Source of the DNA: Comamonas piscis
GTDB taxonomy: Bacteria > Pseudomonadota > Gammaproteobacteria > Burkholderiales > Burkholderiaceae_C
NCBI RefSeq assembly: GCF_014109725.1
Contig: NZ_CP058554.1
Span: 4,340,001-4,404,000, forward strand
Direction: 5' to 3'
DNA length: 64,000 nucleotides
Under the pieces are notes generated by a model. That model did no database searches. It worked only from the letters and a program-made list of their open reading frames with translations, and was not told where the DNA came from. The stretch's first letter is position 1. Every line of letters starts with the position of its first letter. A program made the translations under genes and the position numbers. Shown in pieces: positions 24,514 through 32,557 of this stretch.

Positions 24514-25782
24514 ATGACTACTATGAAAAAAACCTTGTTGGCCATTGCCGCTGCTGCGGCTCTTTCCTTGACCGTCTCAGGCTGCTCCGACAGCAGCGCA
24601 TCTTCCCTCCGCTACAACGCCACGCTCGACCAGGCTTCGCAGGCTGAGAAAGCGGCAGTGCTGCAGACGCTGCAGGAACTGGTCAACATCGAAACCGGTA
24701 CCAATGACGCCATCGGCATTCCACAGATGGGCAATTACCTGGAAGCGCGCCTGCAGGCGCTGGGGGCCAATGTGGTGCGCCACAAAGCAGAGGCGGGTGT
24801 CGTGGGCGACAACATTGTCGGTACCTTCCAAGGTAGCGGCACCAAGAGCCTGCTGCTGATGGCGCACATGGACACCGTCTACTCCCGGGGCATTCTGGCG
24901 ACGGCGCCCTTCAAGGTGGAGGGCGACAAGGCCTATGGCGCGGGCATTGCCGATGCCAAGGGTGGCATCGCCGTGATTCTGCACAGCCTGGGCTTGCTCA
25001 AGGCGCAGAACTTCAGCAAGTTCAAGACCATCACGGTGATGTTCAACACCGATGAGGAAAAAGGCTCCTTCGGCTCGCGCGATCTGATCCAGCAGCTGGC
25101 TGCGTCACATGACTATGTGCTGTCGTATGAACCTTCCGGCCTGGAAGAAGGCTTTGGCACTGCCACATCGGGCATTGCCTATGTGCAGGCGGTGGTGCAT
25201 GGCAAGGCATCGCATGCAGGCGTGGCACCCGAAGCAGGCATCAATGCGCTGACCGAGGCATCCGCCCTGGTGCTGCGCACGCAGGATGTGCAGGACAAGT
25301 CCAAGGAACGCGGCTTTAACTGGACCACGATGACCGCTGGCGGCAGCGCCACCAACATCATCCCGGACAAGGCCGTGGTCAATGCCGACGTGCGCTATGG
25401 TAAGAATGAAGACCTGGAGCTGATGAAGGGCATGCTGGACAAGGCCGCCGCTACACCCCACGTGCACGGCGCCACCATCGACATCAACCTGACCCGGGGC
25501 CGCCCCGCCTTCAACGCCACCGACGATGGCGTCAAGCTGATCCAGAAGGCCATCACCATCTATGCCGATGTGGGCGGTAAATCAGAGATGTACACCACGC
25601 GCGGTGGCGGTGGATCGGATGCCGCCTATGCCGCGCTGTCGGGCAAGCCGGTCATTGAAGGCCTGGGCTTGCCAGGCGCCAACTACCACTCCAACTTGGC
25701 CGAGTATGTGATGACCGAGCCGATCGCAAGACGCCTCTACCTGTCGGCGCAGCTGATTTCCGATCTGGGCCAAGGCATGTAA
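24514..25782 (+). CDS. M20 family metallopeptidase lipoprotein (carboxypeptidase G2-like)
   Basis: A 422-residue exported zinc peptidase. The signal (KKTLLAIAAAAALSLT) ends with VSGC, a lipobox. Metal-binding segments of the M20/CPG2 family are present: LLMAHMDTVYSRG, AGIADAKGG, FNTDEEKGSFGS and, near the end, NYHSNLAEYV; the lid domain starts at AYVQAVVHGKASHAGV. It resembles glutamate carboxypeptidases that split C-terminal glutamate from folates or peptides. ATG 24523 (MKKTLL) is an alternative start. It stands alone with no obvious partner. Confidence 0.88.
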   Translation: MTTMKKTLLAIAAAAALSLTVSGCSDSSASSLRYNATLDQASQAEKAAVLQTLQELVNIETGTNDAIGIPQMGNYLEARLQALGANVVRHKAEAGVVGDNIVGTFQGSGTKSLLLMAHMDTVYSRGILATAPFKVEGDKAYGAGIADAKGGIAVILHSLGLLKAQNFSKFKTITVMFNTDEEKGSFGSRDLIQQLAASHDYVLSYEPSGLEEGFGTATSGIAYVQAVVHGKASHAGVAPEAGINALTEASALVLRTQDVQDKSKERGFNWTTMTAGGSATNIIPDKAVVNADVRYGKNEDLELMKGMLDKAAATPHVHGATIDINLTRGRPAFNATDDGVKLIQKAITIYADVGGKSEMYTTRGGGGSDAAYAALSGKPVIEGLGLPGANYHSNLAEYVMTEPIARRLYLSAQLISDLGQGM

Positions 25783-26034
25783 GCGTTTCACTCCACCTCC
25801 CCTCTCCGGGCGCCAGCAAACACTGGCGCCTTTTCGATGGTGGGGATCCATCGCGAGCATCCTCCTTCGGTTGTAGCGCCGGAACTGTAGAAGAAAGACG
25901 ACGATGCCGGGGCCTGCCAGCGTACGCAGCAACACCGCGCCAGGCAGCCGCTGCGGACTATCATTGCCAAGTCAGTGGGCGGCCTCGGACAGCATGCAGG
26001 CGCTGCCCGCCCCCAGCTTCTGAGGAGTCATGCC

Positions 26035-26532
26035 ATGTTCTCGATGAGTGTTCCCTGGTGGGAGTTTGTGGTTCGCGGATTTGTCGTTTACGCGTTCTTG
26101 CTGGTGTTTTTGCGGCTGACGGGCCGGCGCCAGATTGGCCAATACGATCCCTTCGATCTGATCTTGCTGCTGATCCTGTCGAATGCCGTGCAGAACTCGA
26201 TGAACGCGGGCGACAACTCGTTGATCGGTGGCCTGATATCAGCCACGACCTTGATTGCCTGCCACTCCATCGTCGCGCAGCTGAGCTACCGCAGCAGGCG
26301 GGTGTCGCGCTGGGTCGATGGCATTCCCAAGCGGTTGATCTCCAACGGCGAGGTCAACCAGAAAGTGATGGATGCCGAGCTCATCACGGGAGACGACCTC
26401 AAGGCTGCTCTGCGCGGCGCCGGTTGCCTGCACACCTATGAGGTGGAGCAGGCCACGATAGAGACCAATGGGCAGATAACGATTGTGCTGCGCAACCGCG
26501 ACAGCTCACCGGGCGCGTCCGACGCGGTCTAG
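26035..26532 (+). CDS. DUF421 (YetF-like) membrane protein
   Basis: A 165-residue protein with three N-terminal membrane helices (VVRGFVVYAFLLVFLRLTG; FDLILLLILSNAVQ; LIGGLISATTLIACHSIVAQ) and a soluble C-terminal DUF421 domain (WVDGIPKRLISNGEV; ETNGQITIVLR). The TGRRQIGQ motif after helix one is typical. ATG 26035 has GAGGAG upstream. Its last 27 bp overlap the 3' end of the convergent aliA gene. Function of the family is not known; a link to spore or membrane homeostasis proteins is only by similarity. Confidence 0.85.
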   Translation: MFSMSVPWWEFVVRGFVVYAFLLVFLRLTGRRQIGQYDPFDLILLLILSNAVQNSMNAGDNSLIGGLISATTLIACHSIVAQLSYRSRRVSRWVDGIPKRLISNGEVNQKVMDAELITGDDLKAALRGAGCLHTYEVEQATIETNGQITIVLRNRDSSPGASDAV

Positions 26533-28176
26533 CTTCGGCAAGGCAGACTTCATCTGCTCGCGCAGTTTGAACTTCTGGATCTTGCCCGAGGGCGTGGCCG
26601 GCATTTCTGGCAATACCACCAAGCGCTCAGGCAGGTAGTGCGGCGCCAGCTTCTGCACCCGCAAAAAATCGGTCACATCCGCCAGCGCCGGCTCCGCCGC
26701 GCCAGGCTTGAGCACGATCACCGCGCAGGCTCGCTCGCCCAGGCGCTCGTCTGCATAGGCCACCACCGCTGCCTGCGCCACGGCCGGGTGCTTGTAGAGC
26801 AGGGCCTCCACCTCCACCACCGGAATGTTCTCGCCACCCCGGATGATCACATCCTTGCTGCGGCCGGTGATGCGGATATAACCTTGCGCATCGATGCGCG
26901 CCTGGTCGCCGGTGTCGAACCAGCCGTCATCGGTGGTGGCATTGAGCTGCGGGCGCTTTAAATAACCGCCAAAGTTGGAATTGGCACGCACCCACAACTG
27001 GCCAATCTCACCGCGTGGGCGCTCCTGGCCCAGGTCGTCCAGCACCTTGACCTCGGCGCCCGGCAAGGGCAAGCCATCGGTCTCTACCGCGCGCTGGGCG
27101 TCATCGCCGGGCAAGGTGGTGGTGACGGCGCCGTTTTCCGACATGCCCCATGCCGAGATAATCTGCGCCCCCAAAGCCGCTTGCGCTTGCTCCACCAAGG
27201 GCCCGGGGATGGGCGCGCCTGCGCACAGGAACGTACGCAGGCTGGGCACCGCGCCGCTGGTCGCCACTTCGCGCGACAGATCGGACAGAAATGGCGTCGA
27301 TGCCATCGTGAAGCTACAGCGCCATCGCCGGATCAGCTGCGCGGCTGTGGCGGCGTTCCATACGTCCAGCAGCACCGCCGTGGCACCCAGCATCACCGGC
27401 ATCATCAGTCCGTACATGAAGCCGGTCTGGTGCGCCATGGGTGAGGCCATCAGCACCACATCGTCGCCACCCAGGGCCAGACGCTCGGCATAGGCATGGA
27501 TGTTGGCCATCAAGGTATTGGAGGAGTGCATCACGCCCTTGGGCTCACCCGTGGTGCCGCTGGTGTAGATGAGCTGGGTGATGGCATCGGGCAGGATCCG
27601 GTGGCGCCCCAGGATCTGCGCGGCATCGGCATCGCGCTCCCAGGCGGGCTGGGTCAGCAACGCCTCAAAGCTGTCTGCGCCGGCAGCACCGATGGCGACC
27701 ACGTGCTGAAGCTGGGGCAACTGCGGCTGAATGCCTTTGAGCATCGCTTCGTAGTCCAGGTTGCGAAAGTCCTTGAGCACCACGATCAGCTTGGCCTCCC
27801 CATGGCCCAGCATGAAGAGCAGCTCGCGCTCCCGAAAAATGGGCATCAAGGGGTTGAACACCGCGCCGATGCGTGCGCATGCCAGGTACAGCACCGTGAA
27901 CTGCCAGACATTGGGCAACTGGCAGGCCACCACATCGGCAGGCCGCACACCCAGCCGCCACAAACCGATGGCCACGCGGTCGGCCATGCGCGCCAGCTGC
28001 GCGTAGTTGAAGGACTGCGCAGCGCCCTCGCCCGTGCGCTGCCCCACCAGCGCGAGCCGGTCGGGCCACTGCTGCGCGGCCTGGTCCAGCGCATCGTTGA
28101 TGGTGGTGTCACGCCACCAGCCCTGGCTGCGCATCTGCGCACGGCGCGGCGCCAGCAATACGGCATCAAATTGCAT
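26506..28176 (-). CDS. aliA: cyclohexanecarboxylate-CoA ligase (AMP-forming)
   Basis: A 556-residue acyl-adenylate-forming enzyme. Core motifs are LIYTSGTTGEPKGVMHS (ATP loop), SAWGMSENG, GWFDTGDQARID and the C-terminal ITGRSKDVIIRGGENI and PSGKIQKFKLRE with catalytic Lys. It would activate cyclohexanecarboxylate to its CoA thioester. The specific assignment rests on linkage to aliB, badI, badH and badR-type genes, as in Rhodopseudomonas palustris; by sequence alone it could be another medium-chain or cyclic acid ligase. GGAG precedes ATG 28176. It is last in the operon and overlaps the convergent DUF421 gene. Confidence 0.82.
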   Translation of the reverse strand: MQFDAVLLAPRRAQMRSQGWWRDTTINDALDQAAQQWPDRLALVGQRTGEGAAQSFNYAQLARMADRVAIGLWRLGVRPADVVACQLPNVWQFTVLYLACARIGAVFNPLMPIFRERELLFMLGHGEAKLIVVLKDFRNLDYEAMLKGIQPQLPQLQHVVAIGAAGADSFEALLTQPAWERDADAAQILGRHRILPDAITQLIYTSGTTGEPKGVMHSSNTLMANIHAYAERLALGGDDVVLMASPMAHQTGFMYGLMMPVMLGATAVLLDVWNAATAAQLIRRWRCSFTMASTPFLSDLSREVATSGAVPSLRTFLCAGAPIPGPLVEQAQAALGAQIISAWGMSENGAVTTTLPGDDAQRAVETDGLPLPGAEVKVLDDLGQERPRGEIGQLWVRANSNFGGYLKRPQLNATTDDGWFDTGDQARIDAQGYIRITGRSKDVIIRGGENIPVVEVEALLYKHPAVAQAAVVAYADERLGERACAVIVLKPGAAEPALADVTDFLRVQKLAPHYLPERLVVLPEMPATPSGKIQKFKLREQMKSALPKLDRVGRAR

Positions 28177-28239
28177 GCTTGTCTCCTGTGGTATGAGGGC
28201 TCCGCGCTTGTTCGCTGCGCTTTGGAGCGGATGCCAGAA

Positions 28240-29391
28240 CTACGCCGGCACGGCCTGCCTGCCGGCCCGGTCGCGGGCAATGATGGTTTTCATGATCTGG
28301 GCCGTGCCATCGCCAATCTGAAAGCCCAGCACATCGCGCAGGCGCTGCTCCATCACGCCCCGGTCGTAGCCGCCATGGCCAAACATCAAGAGGCACTGGT
28401 GGATGCAGTCATAGGCCAGCTTGGGGGCCCACCATTTGCACATGGCCGCTTCGGCGCTGTGGGGCAGGCCCTGGTCCTTGAGCCACAGCGCCTGCAGGCA
28501 CAAAAGGCGCGCCGCGCTGACCTGCGTATCAAAATCTGCCAGCGGGTGCGACACCCCCTGGAAGGCCGACAAGGGCTTGCCAAAGGCCTGGCGCTGGGTG
28601 ACGTACTGCCAGGCATCGTCGAGCGCCGCACGCGCCACGGCCAGCACCTGCAGGCCGATCAGCGCGCGCGAATAGTCAAAGCCCTGCATCACCTGCACAA
28701 AGCCCTGGTTCTCATCGCCCAGGCGGTGCGAGAGCGGCACACGCACGTTGTCAAAGAACAGCGAGCCCCGGCCGATGGCGCGCTGGCCATGGCAGTCAAA
28801 GCGGCTACGGGTGATGCCGGGCAAGTCCATCGGTACCAGCACCGCCGTCACGCCATGCGCGCCTGACTCCACCGTGCCGGTGCGGCCAAACACCACGGCG
28901 ATATCGCACTGGTCTGCGGCGGAGATAGAGGTTTTCTCGCCGTTGAGCACATAGCCTTCCGCATCGCGCTCAATGCGCAGTCGCAGGCTGGCGGCGTCAG
29001 AGCCGCCCCGGGGCTCGGTCAGCGCAATGGCGCACAGCGCCTCGCCCGCCACCATTTTCTGCAACCAGGGCCCTGCCACATCCGGCTGGCCATGGGCCGC
29101 CAGGATCTGCGCATTGAGCGATGCCAGCAGTGGCACATAGGACATGCTCAGGTCGGCGCGCGCCAGCTCCTCATGCACGACACCAGCGGCCAGGCAACCC
29201 AGGCCCTGCCCGCCCAGGTGCTCAGGCAGCTCGGGGGCAATCAGGCCCATCGCGCCCATCTCGCGCATCAGGCTGCGGTCCAGCATCCGGGTCCGGTCGC
29301 GCTCCAGAAAGCCCGGCGCCAGGCGCGCCTCAGCAAACCGGCGCACCGATGCGGCCAGGCTCATCAAGTCATCGTTCAGGTATGGATTCAT
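28240..29391 (-). CDS. aliB: cyclohexanecarboxyl-CoA dehydrogenase
   Basis: A 383-residue acyl-CoA dehydrogenase (IALTEPRGGSDAASL flavin segment; VTQRQAFGKPLSAFQ; FGHGGYDRGVMEQRLRDV). It should oxidise cyclohexanecarboxyl-CoA to cyclohex-1-ene-carboxyl-CoA, passing electrons to ETF. Near the C-terminus the usual YEGTS motif is replaced by IGDGTAQIM, with Asp361 instead of Glu, a substitution known in alicyclic acyl-CoA dehydrogenases. ATG 29391 has GAGGTG upstream; the in-frame TTG at 29409 is not favoured. It lies between badI and aliA. Confidence 0.87.
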   Translation of the reverse strand: MNPYLNDDLMSLAASVRRFAEARLAPGFLERDRTRMLDRSLMREMGAMGLIAPELPEHLGGQGLGCLAAGVVHEELARADLSMSYVPLLASLNAQILAAHGQPDVAGPWLQKMVAGEALCAIALTEPRGGSDAASLRLRIERDAEGYVLNGEKTSISAADQCDIAVVFGRTGTVESGAHGVTAVLVPMDLPGITRSRFDCHGQRAIGRGSLFFDNVRVPLSHRLGDENQGFVQVMQGFDYSRALIGLQVLAVARAALDDAWQYVTQRQAFGKPLSAFQGVSHPLADFDTQVSAARLLCLQALWLKDQGLPHSAEAAMCKWWAPKLAYDCIHQCLLMFGHGGYDRGVMEQRLRDVLGFQIGDGTAQIMKTIIARDRAGRQAVPA

Positions 29392-29415
29392 GGGCACCTC
29401 TTGCTGCAAATCGCA

Positions 29416-30198
29416 TTACTTGGCGTGTTTGCGGAAATCGGGCTTGCGCTTTTCCTTGAGCGCAGCCACGCCTTCGCGCGACTCGTCGGTGTCGTAATAC
29501 AGCTTGAGCGCATACATGCCCATGCCGGCAATGCCCGCCTGGTGCGCGGTGTCCATGTTGAAGCTGCGCTTGGCAATCGCAATCGCGGTGGGGCTGCGCT
29601 CGCAGATGGTCTCGGCCCATTCCTGCACGGTGGCATTGAGCTGCTCCGGCGCCACGCAGATATTGGCCAGGCCCATGGCGACAGCCTCTTCGCCGGAGTA
29701 GCGCTTGTTCAGGTACCAGATCTCGCGCGCCTTTTTCTCACCCACCACGCGCGCCAAGAAAGCCGTGCCATAGCCCGGGTCCACCGAGCCCATCTTTGGG
29801 CCCACCTGGCCAAAGATGGCCTTGTCGGAGCAGATCGTCAGATCGCAGATGGTGCACAGCACATTGCCGCCGCCAATCGCATAGCCCTGCACGCGGGCAA
29901 TCACCGGCTTGGGCACATTGCGGATGGCATCGTGCAGCTCTTCCATCGGCAGGCCGATGGTGCCTCGGCCATCGTAGTTGCCGTCGTGCGCCGACTGGTC
30001 ACCGCCGGTGCAAAAGGCCTTGTCGCCTGCGCCGGCCAGCACGATGCAGCCCACGCTCCGGTCGTAGCCCGCCTTGTTCAGCGCGCGGATCAGCTCGTCG
30101 CAGGTGGTGCCGCGAAAGGCGTTCATCTTCTCGGGCCGGTTGATGGTGATCCAGGCCACGTGGTTGCGCACTTCGTAGAGGATGTCTTCGTATTCCAT
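29416..30198 (-). CDS. badI: 2-ketocyclohexanecarboxyl-CoA hydrolase
   Basis: A 260-residue crotonase-fold enzyme of the MenB/BadI branch. Highly characteristic segments are ITINRPEKMNAFRGTTCDEL, FCTGGDQSAHDGNYDGRGT, VIARVQGYAIGGGNVL, FGQVGPKMGSVDPGYG and the C-terminal YYDTDESREGVAALKEKRKP. BadI opens the alicyclic ring of 2-ketocyclohexane-1-carboxyl-CoA by hydrolysis, giving pimeloyl-CoA. The length equals that of the R. palustris enzyme as I recall it. AAGGAG precedes the ATG. It is encoded between badH and aliB on one transcript. Confidence 0.93.
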   Translation of the reverse strand: MEYEDILYEVRNHVAWITINRPEKMNAFRGTTCDELIRALNKAGYDRSVGCIVLAGAGDKAFCTGGDQSAHDGNYDGRGTIGLPMEELHDAIRNVPKPVIARVQGYAIGGGNVLCTICDLTICSDKAIFGQVGPKMGSVDPGYGTAFLARVVGEKKAREIWYLNKRYSGEEAVAMGLANICVAPEQLNATVQEWAETICERSPTAIAIAKRSFNMDTAHQAGIAGMGMYALKLYYDTDESREGVAALKEKRKPDFRKHAK

Positions 30199-30227
30199 GT
30201 CAGTCTCCTTGTGATTGTTGGGGGTCT

Positions 30228-30992
30228 TCAGCCTGCCATCGTGAGGCCGCCCGACACGCTGATGACCTGGCCGGTCACGTAGGCGGCATCGGCGGAGGCA
30301 AAGAACAAAATGGCGCCCGGCAAGTCCTCGGGCTGACCGATGCGGCCCAGCGGAATCGCGCGGGTGAAGGCGTCGATCAGCTTGTCGGGGTTGGCAGCGC
30401 CCTCCTTGTAGCTGGCGAACAAGGCGGTGTCCGTGGGGCCGGGGCAGACCACATTCACGGTGATGTTGTGGCGCGCATGCTCACGCGCCAGGGTTTTGGA
30501 CAGCGCCACGAGACCACCCTTGCAGGCGGCATACACCGCCTCGCCCGATGAACCTACGCGGGCCGCATCAGAGGCGATGTTGACAATGCGCCCCGCCTTG
30601 CGCTCTGCCATGCGCGGCAGTACCGCATGGTGCATGTGCAGGGCACCCACCAGATTGATGGCGATGAGCTGTTGCCATTCGCCCTCGTTGGTTCTGGTGA
30701 AGGGCTTGAACACATCCCAGCCGGCGTTGTTGACCAGTACATCGATGGCGCCCCACTGCTCAGCTCGCTGCACGGCGGCATCCACACTGGCTCGATCGGT
30801 GATGTCACAGGCCAGCGCCTGTGCCGTGCCACCCGCCGCCACAATGGCATCCACCACCGCCTGCGCTGCGCCCAGTTGCTTGTCGAGCACAGTCACCCGG
30901 GCAGCTTCGCCCGCAAAGCGCTTGCAGGTGGCGCCGCCAATGCCACCGCCCCCACCTGTTACTACAACATGTTGTCCATCAAAACGTGCCAT
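30228..30992 (-). CDS. badH: 2-hydroxycyclohexanecarboxyl-CoA dehydrogenase
   Basis: A 254-residue short-chain dehydrogenase with the NAD-binding TGGGGGIGGATCKRF, NAG at VLVNNAGWD, catalytic Ser and YxxxK (AVYAACKGG), and GGLTMAG C-terminus. In context it should oxidise 2-hydroxycyclohexanecarboxyl-CoA to the 2-keto thioester, the BadI substrate. It is the first gene of the leftward operon, 81 bp from the divergent MarR-type gene, with AAGGTGG before ATG 30992. Confidence 0.88.
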   Translation of the reverse strand: MARFDGQHVVVTGGGGGIGGATCKRFAGEAARVTVLDKQLGAAQAVVDAIVAAGGTAQALACDITDRASVDAAVQRAEQWGAIDVLVNNAGWDVFKPFTRTNEGEWQQLIAINLVGALHMHHAVLPRMAERKAGRIVNIASDAARVGSSGEAVYAACKGGLVALSKTLAREHARHNITVNVVCPGPTDTALFASYKEGAANPDKLIDAFTRAIPLGRIGQPEDLPGAILFFASADAAYVTGQVISVSGGLTMAG

Positions 30993-31028
30993 GATTCCAC
31001 CTTTCTTGCGAGATGCATCGCCAAATTA

Positions 31029-31066
31029 GACAATATATTTACATAAATAGATTGACATGACAATAT
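31029..31066. promoter_or_regulatory. badH-badR intergenic operator region
   Basis: The 81-bp AT-rich gap between the divergent genes contains ATTGACATGACAAT (31051-31064), palindromic at 12 of 14 positions, and a direct repeat GACAATAT at 31029-31036 and 31059-31066, spaced 30 bp, about three helical turns. On the minus strand TTGTCA and TAAATA at 16-bp spacing could be the badH promoter, overlapping the palindrome. MarR-type repressors bind such palindromes, so this is the likely BadR site. Confidence 0.55.
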
Positions 31067-31073
31067 AGAAATC

Positions 31074-31592
31074 ATGAGCAAAAACAGCAAATCACCTAGA
31101 GAAAACCCGAACCCACTGCGTACCGATCTGGCCAACCGCCTGTACTTCAAGCTCTACCAATGCGCCAACATGTTGCATAAAACTGGCACCAAGGCGGTCG
31201 AAGCCCAGGGCCTGACCACCCAGCAATGGGCGGTAATGGGTGCGCTGTCGCGGGATGAATCGGCGCAGGGCATGGGCATGGGCGACTTGGCGCGTTACCT
31301 GCTGGTGAGCCGCCAGAACCTGACCGGCCTGCTGTCACGCATGGAGGCCGCAGGCTATGTGCACAGCGTGCCCGATCCAGTGGACAAACGCTCCCGCCTG
31401 GTGCAGCTCACCCCTGCTGGGCAACAGGTGTGGCAGCATGATGCGGCCGAGTCGATTGGCCGCTATTACGAGCAGGCGCTGGAGGGCTTCTCCAGCAATG
31501 ACATGGTGCACACCCTGCACTATTTGCTGAAGCTGCTGGACAACATGAAGGCGATTGATGTGCAGCAGAATGCGGGGAAGGAGGAGGGCTAA
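31074..31592 (+). CDS. badR: MarR family regulator of cyclohexanecarboxylate genes
   Basis: A 172-residue MarR-type winged-helix protein. The DNA-binding part reads LTTQQWAVMGALSR, MGDLARYLLVSRQNLTGLLSRMEAAGYV and DPVDKRSRLVQLTPAGQQ. It is transcribed away from badH, as in R. palustris, where BadR represses the bad/ali alicyclic genes until 2-ketocyclohexanecarboxyl-CoA accumulates. The gene name is assigned on context; MarR proteins are too alike for sequence-only naming. Confidence 0.85.
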   Translation: MSKNSKSPRENPNPLRTDLANRLYFKLYQCANMLHKTGTKAVEAQGLTTQQWAVMGALSRDESAQGMGMGDLARYLLVSRQNLTGLLSRMEAAGYVHSVPDPVDKRSRLVQLTPAGQQVWQHDAAESIGRYYEQALEGFSSNDMVHTLHYLLKLLDNMKAIDVQQNAGKEEG

Positions 31593-31741
31593 GAAGTTAG
31601 CCTTCCAGGCGCGCATTGGTATGCGTGCTCACTCCCATAAAAAATATGGTGGACGCGTTCTGCAGCCTTTACACCCCGGAAACATGCAGTGACACGATCA
31701 AAGTCTGCATATAATTTAATTTTTACAATTAATACATAAAA

Positions 31742-32212
31742 ATGCAGAAGACAGCATCAGCCATGTGCCTGCTCGCAGTTGTTTTGACGGGCTGCGCCTC
31801 CGTCAATATGGCCAGCAAAGAAGAATCGGCCAAGGCCAAGTCTTTCCAACCACCCACTACAGGCAATGCCGGCCTCTACGTCTACCGGAACAGTGCGTTT
31901 GGCGCGGCGCTCAAGAAGGACATCACGATCGACGGCAAGTGCCTCGGCGAGAGCGCATCCAAGGTCTTCTTCTATACCGAAGTGGAAGGCGGCAAGACCC
32001 ACAGAATCGAAACCGAATCGGAGTTTTCACCGAATGGTATTGATTTGACGACCGAGCCGGACAAGACCTATTTCGTCCGCCAGTACATCAAGATGGGAGC
32101 CTTTGTGGGCGGCGCCAATTTGGAAGTAGTGCCTGCCGAACAAGGCAAGACGGACTTGGCTGAGTTGGAAATGGCGGTCCCGGGCAAATGCGGCGAAAGA
32201 CGCGCTCAATAG
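31742..32212 (+). CDS. DUF2846 lipoprotein
   Basis: A 156-residue predicted lipoprotein: signal KTASAMCLLAVVLTGC (lipid-modified Cys), then a small beta-rich DUF2846 domain (GLYVYRNSAFGAALKKDI; VFFYTEVEGGKTHRIETE; DKTYFVRQYIKMGAFVGGA). The preceding 150 bp are AT-rich and likely contain its promoter; there is no strong ribosome binding site. An intrinsic terminator follows at 32278. The function of the family is unknown. Confidence 0.85.
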   Translation: MQKTASAMCLLAVVLTGCASVNMASKEESAKAKSFQPPTTGNAGLYVYRNSAFGAALKKDITIDGKCLGESASKVFFYTEVEGGKTHRIETESEFSPNGIDLTTEPDKTYFVRQYIKMGAFVGGANLEVVPAEQGKTDLAELEMAVPGKCGERRAQ

Positions 32213-32277
32213 TATCTGGCTAGCGCCATAAATGGTGGAGGCGATAGAGGTCAGACGCATCAATGTCAGACCTTGAA

Positions 32278-32314
32278 AAAAGCCCTTGCTGCTTATCAGC
32301 GCAAGGGCCTTTTG
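32278..32314 (+). terminator. terminator of the DUF2846 gene
   Basis: The stem AAGCCCTTGC/GCAAGGGCCTT with an 11-base loop is followed by TTTTGATT, so it works in the plus direction; A-residues before it may also let it act for the convergent gene. Confidence 0.8.
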
Positions 32315-32557
32315 ATTGGGCTCGCCTTCAACAGCTCTGCTGGCATTCAGTGACCAGGACGAAGTCCTCGCCGCAACTCAGCGCTAAACAGCAAGATGGG
32401 GGCGCAGAGAAGCCATCATTCCGCGCTACCTGATGCCCCCGAATCAGCACCAAGATCCGTTGCACTTGCCCAAAAGTTGCAGTGGAAATGGCGACGCCCT
32501 ACAGCAAAAAGCGCAGTCGCCAGCGAGCGCAAAACACACTGGCCCGTTTACCCTTCG

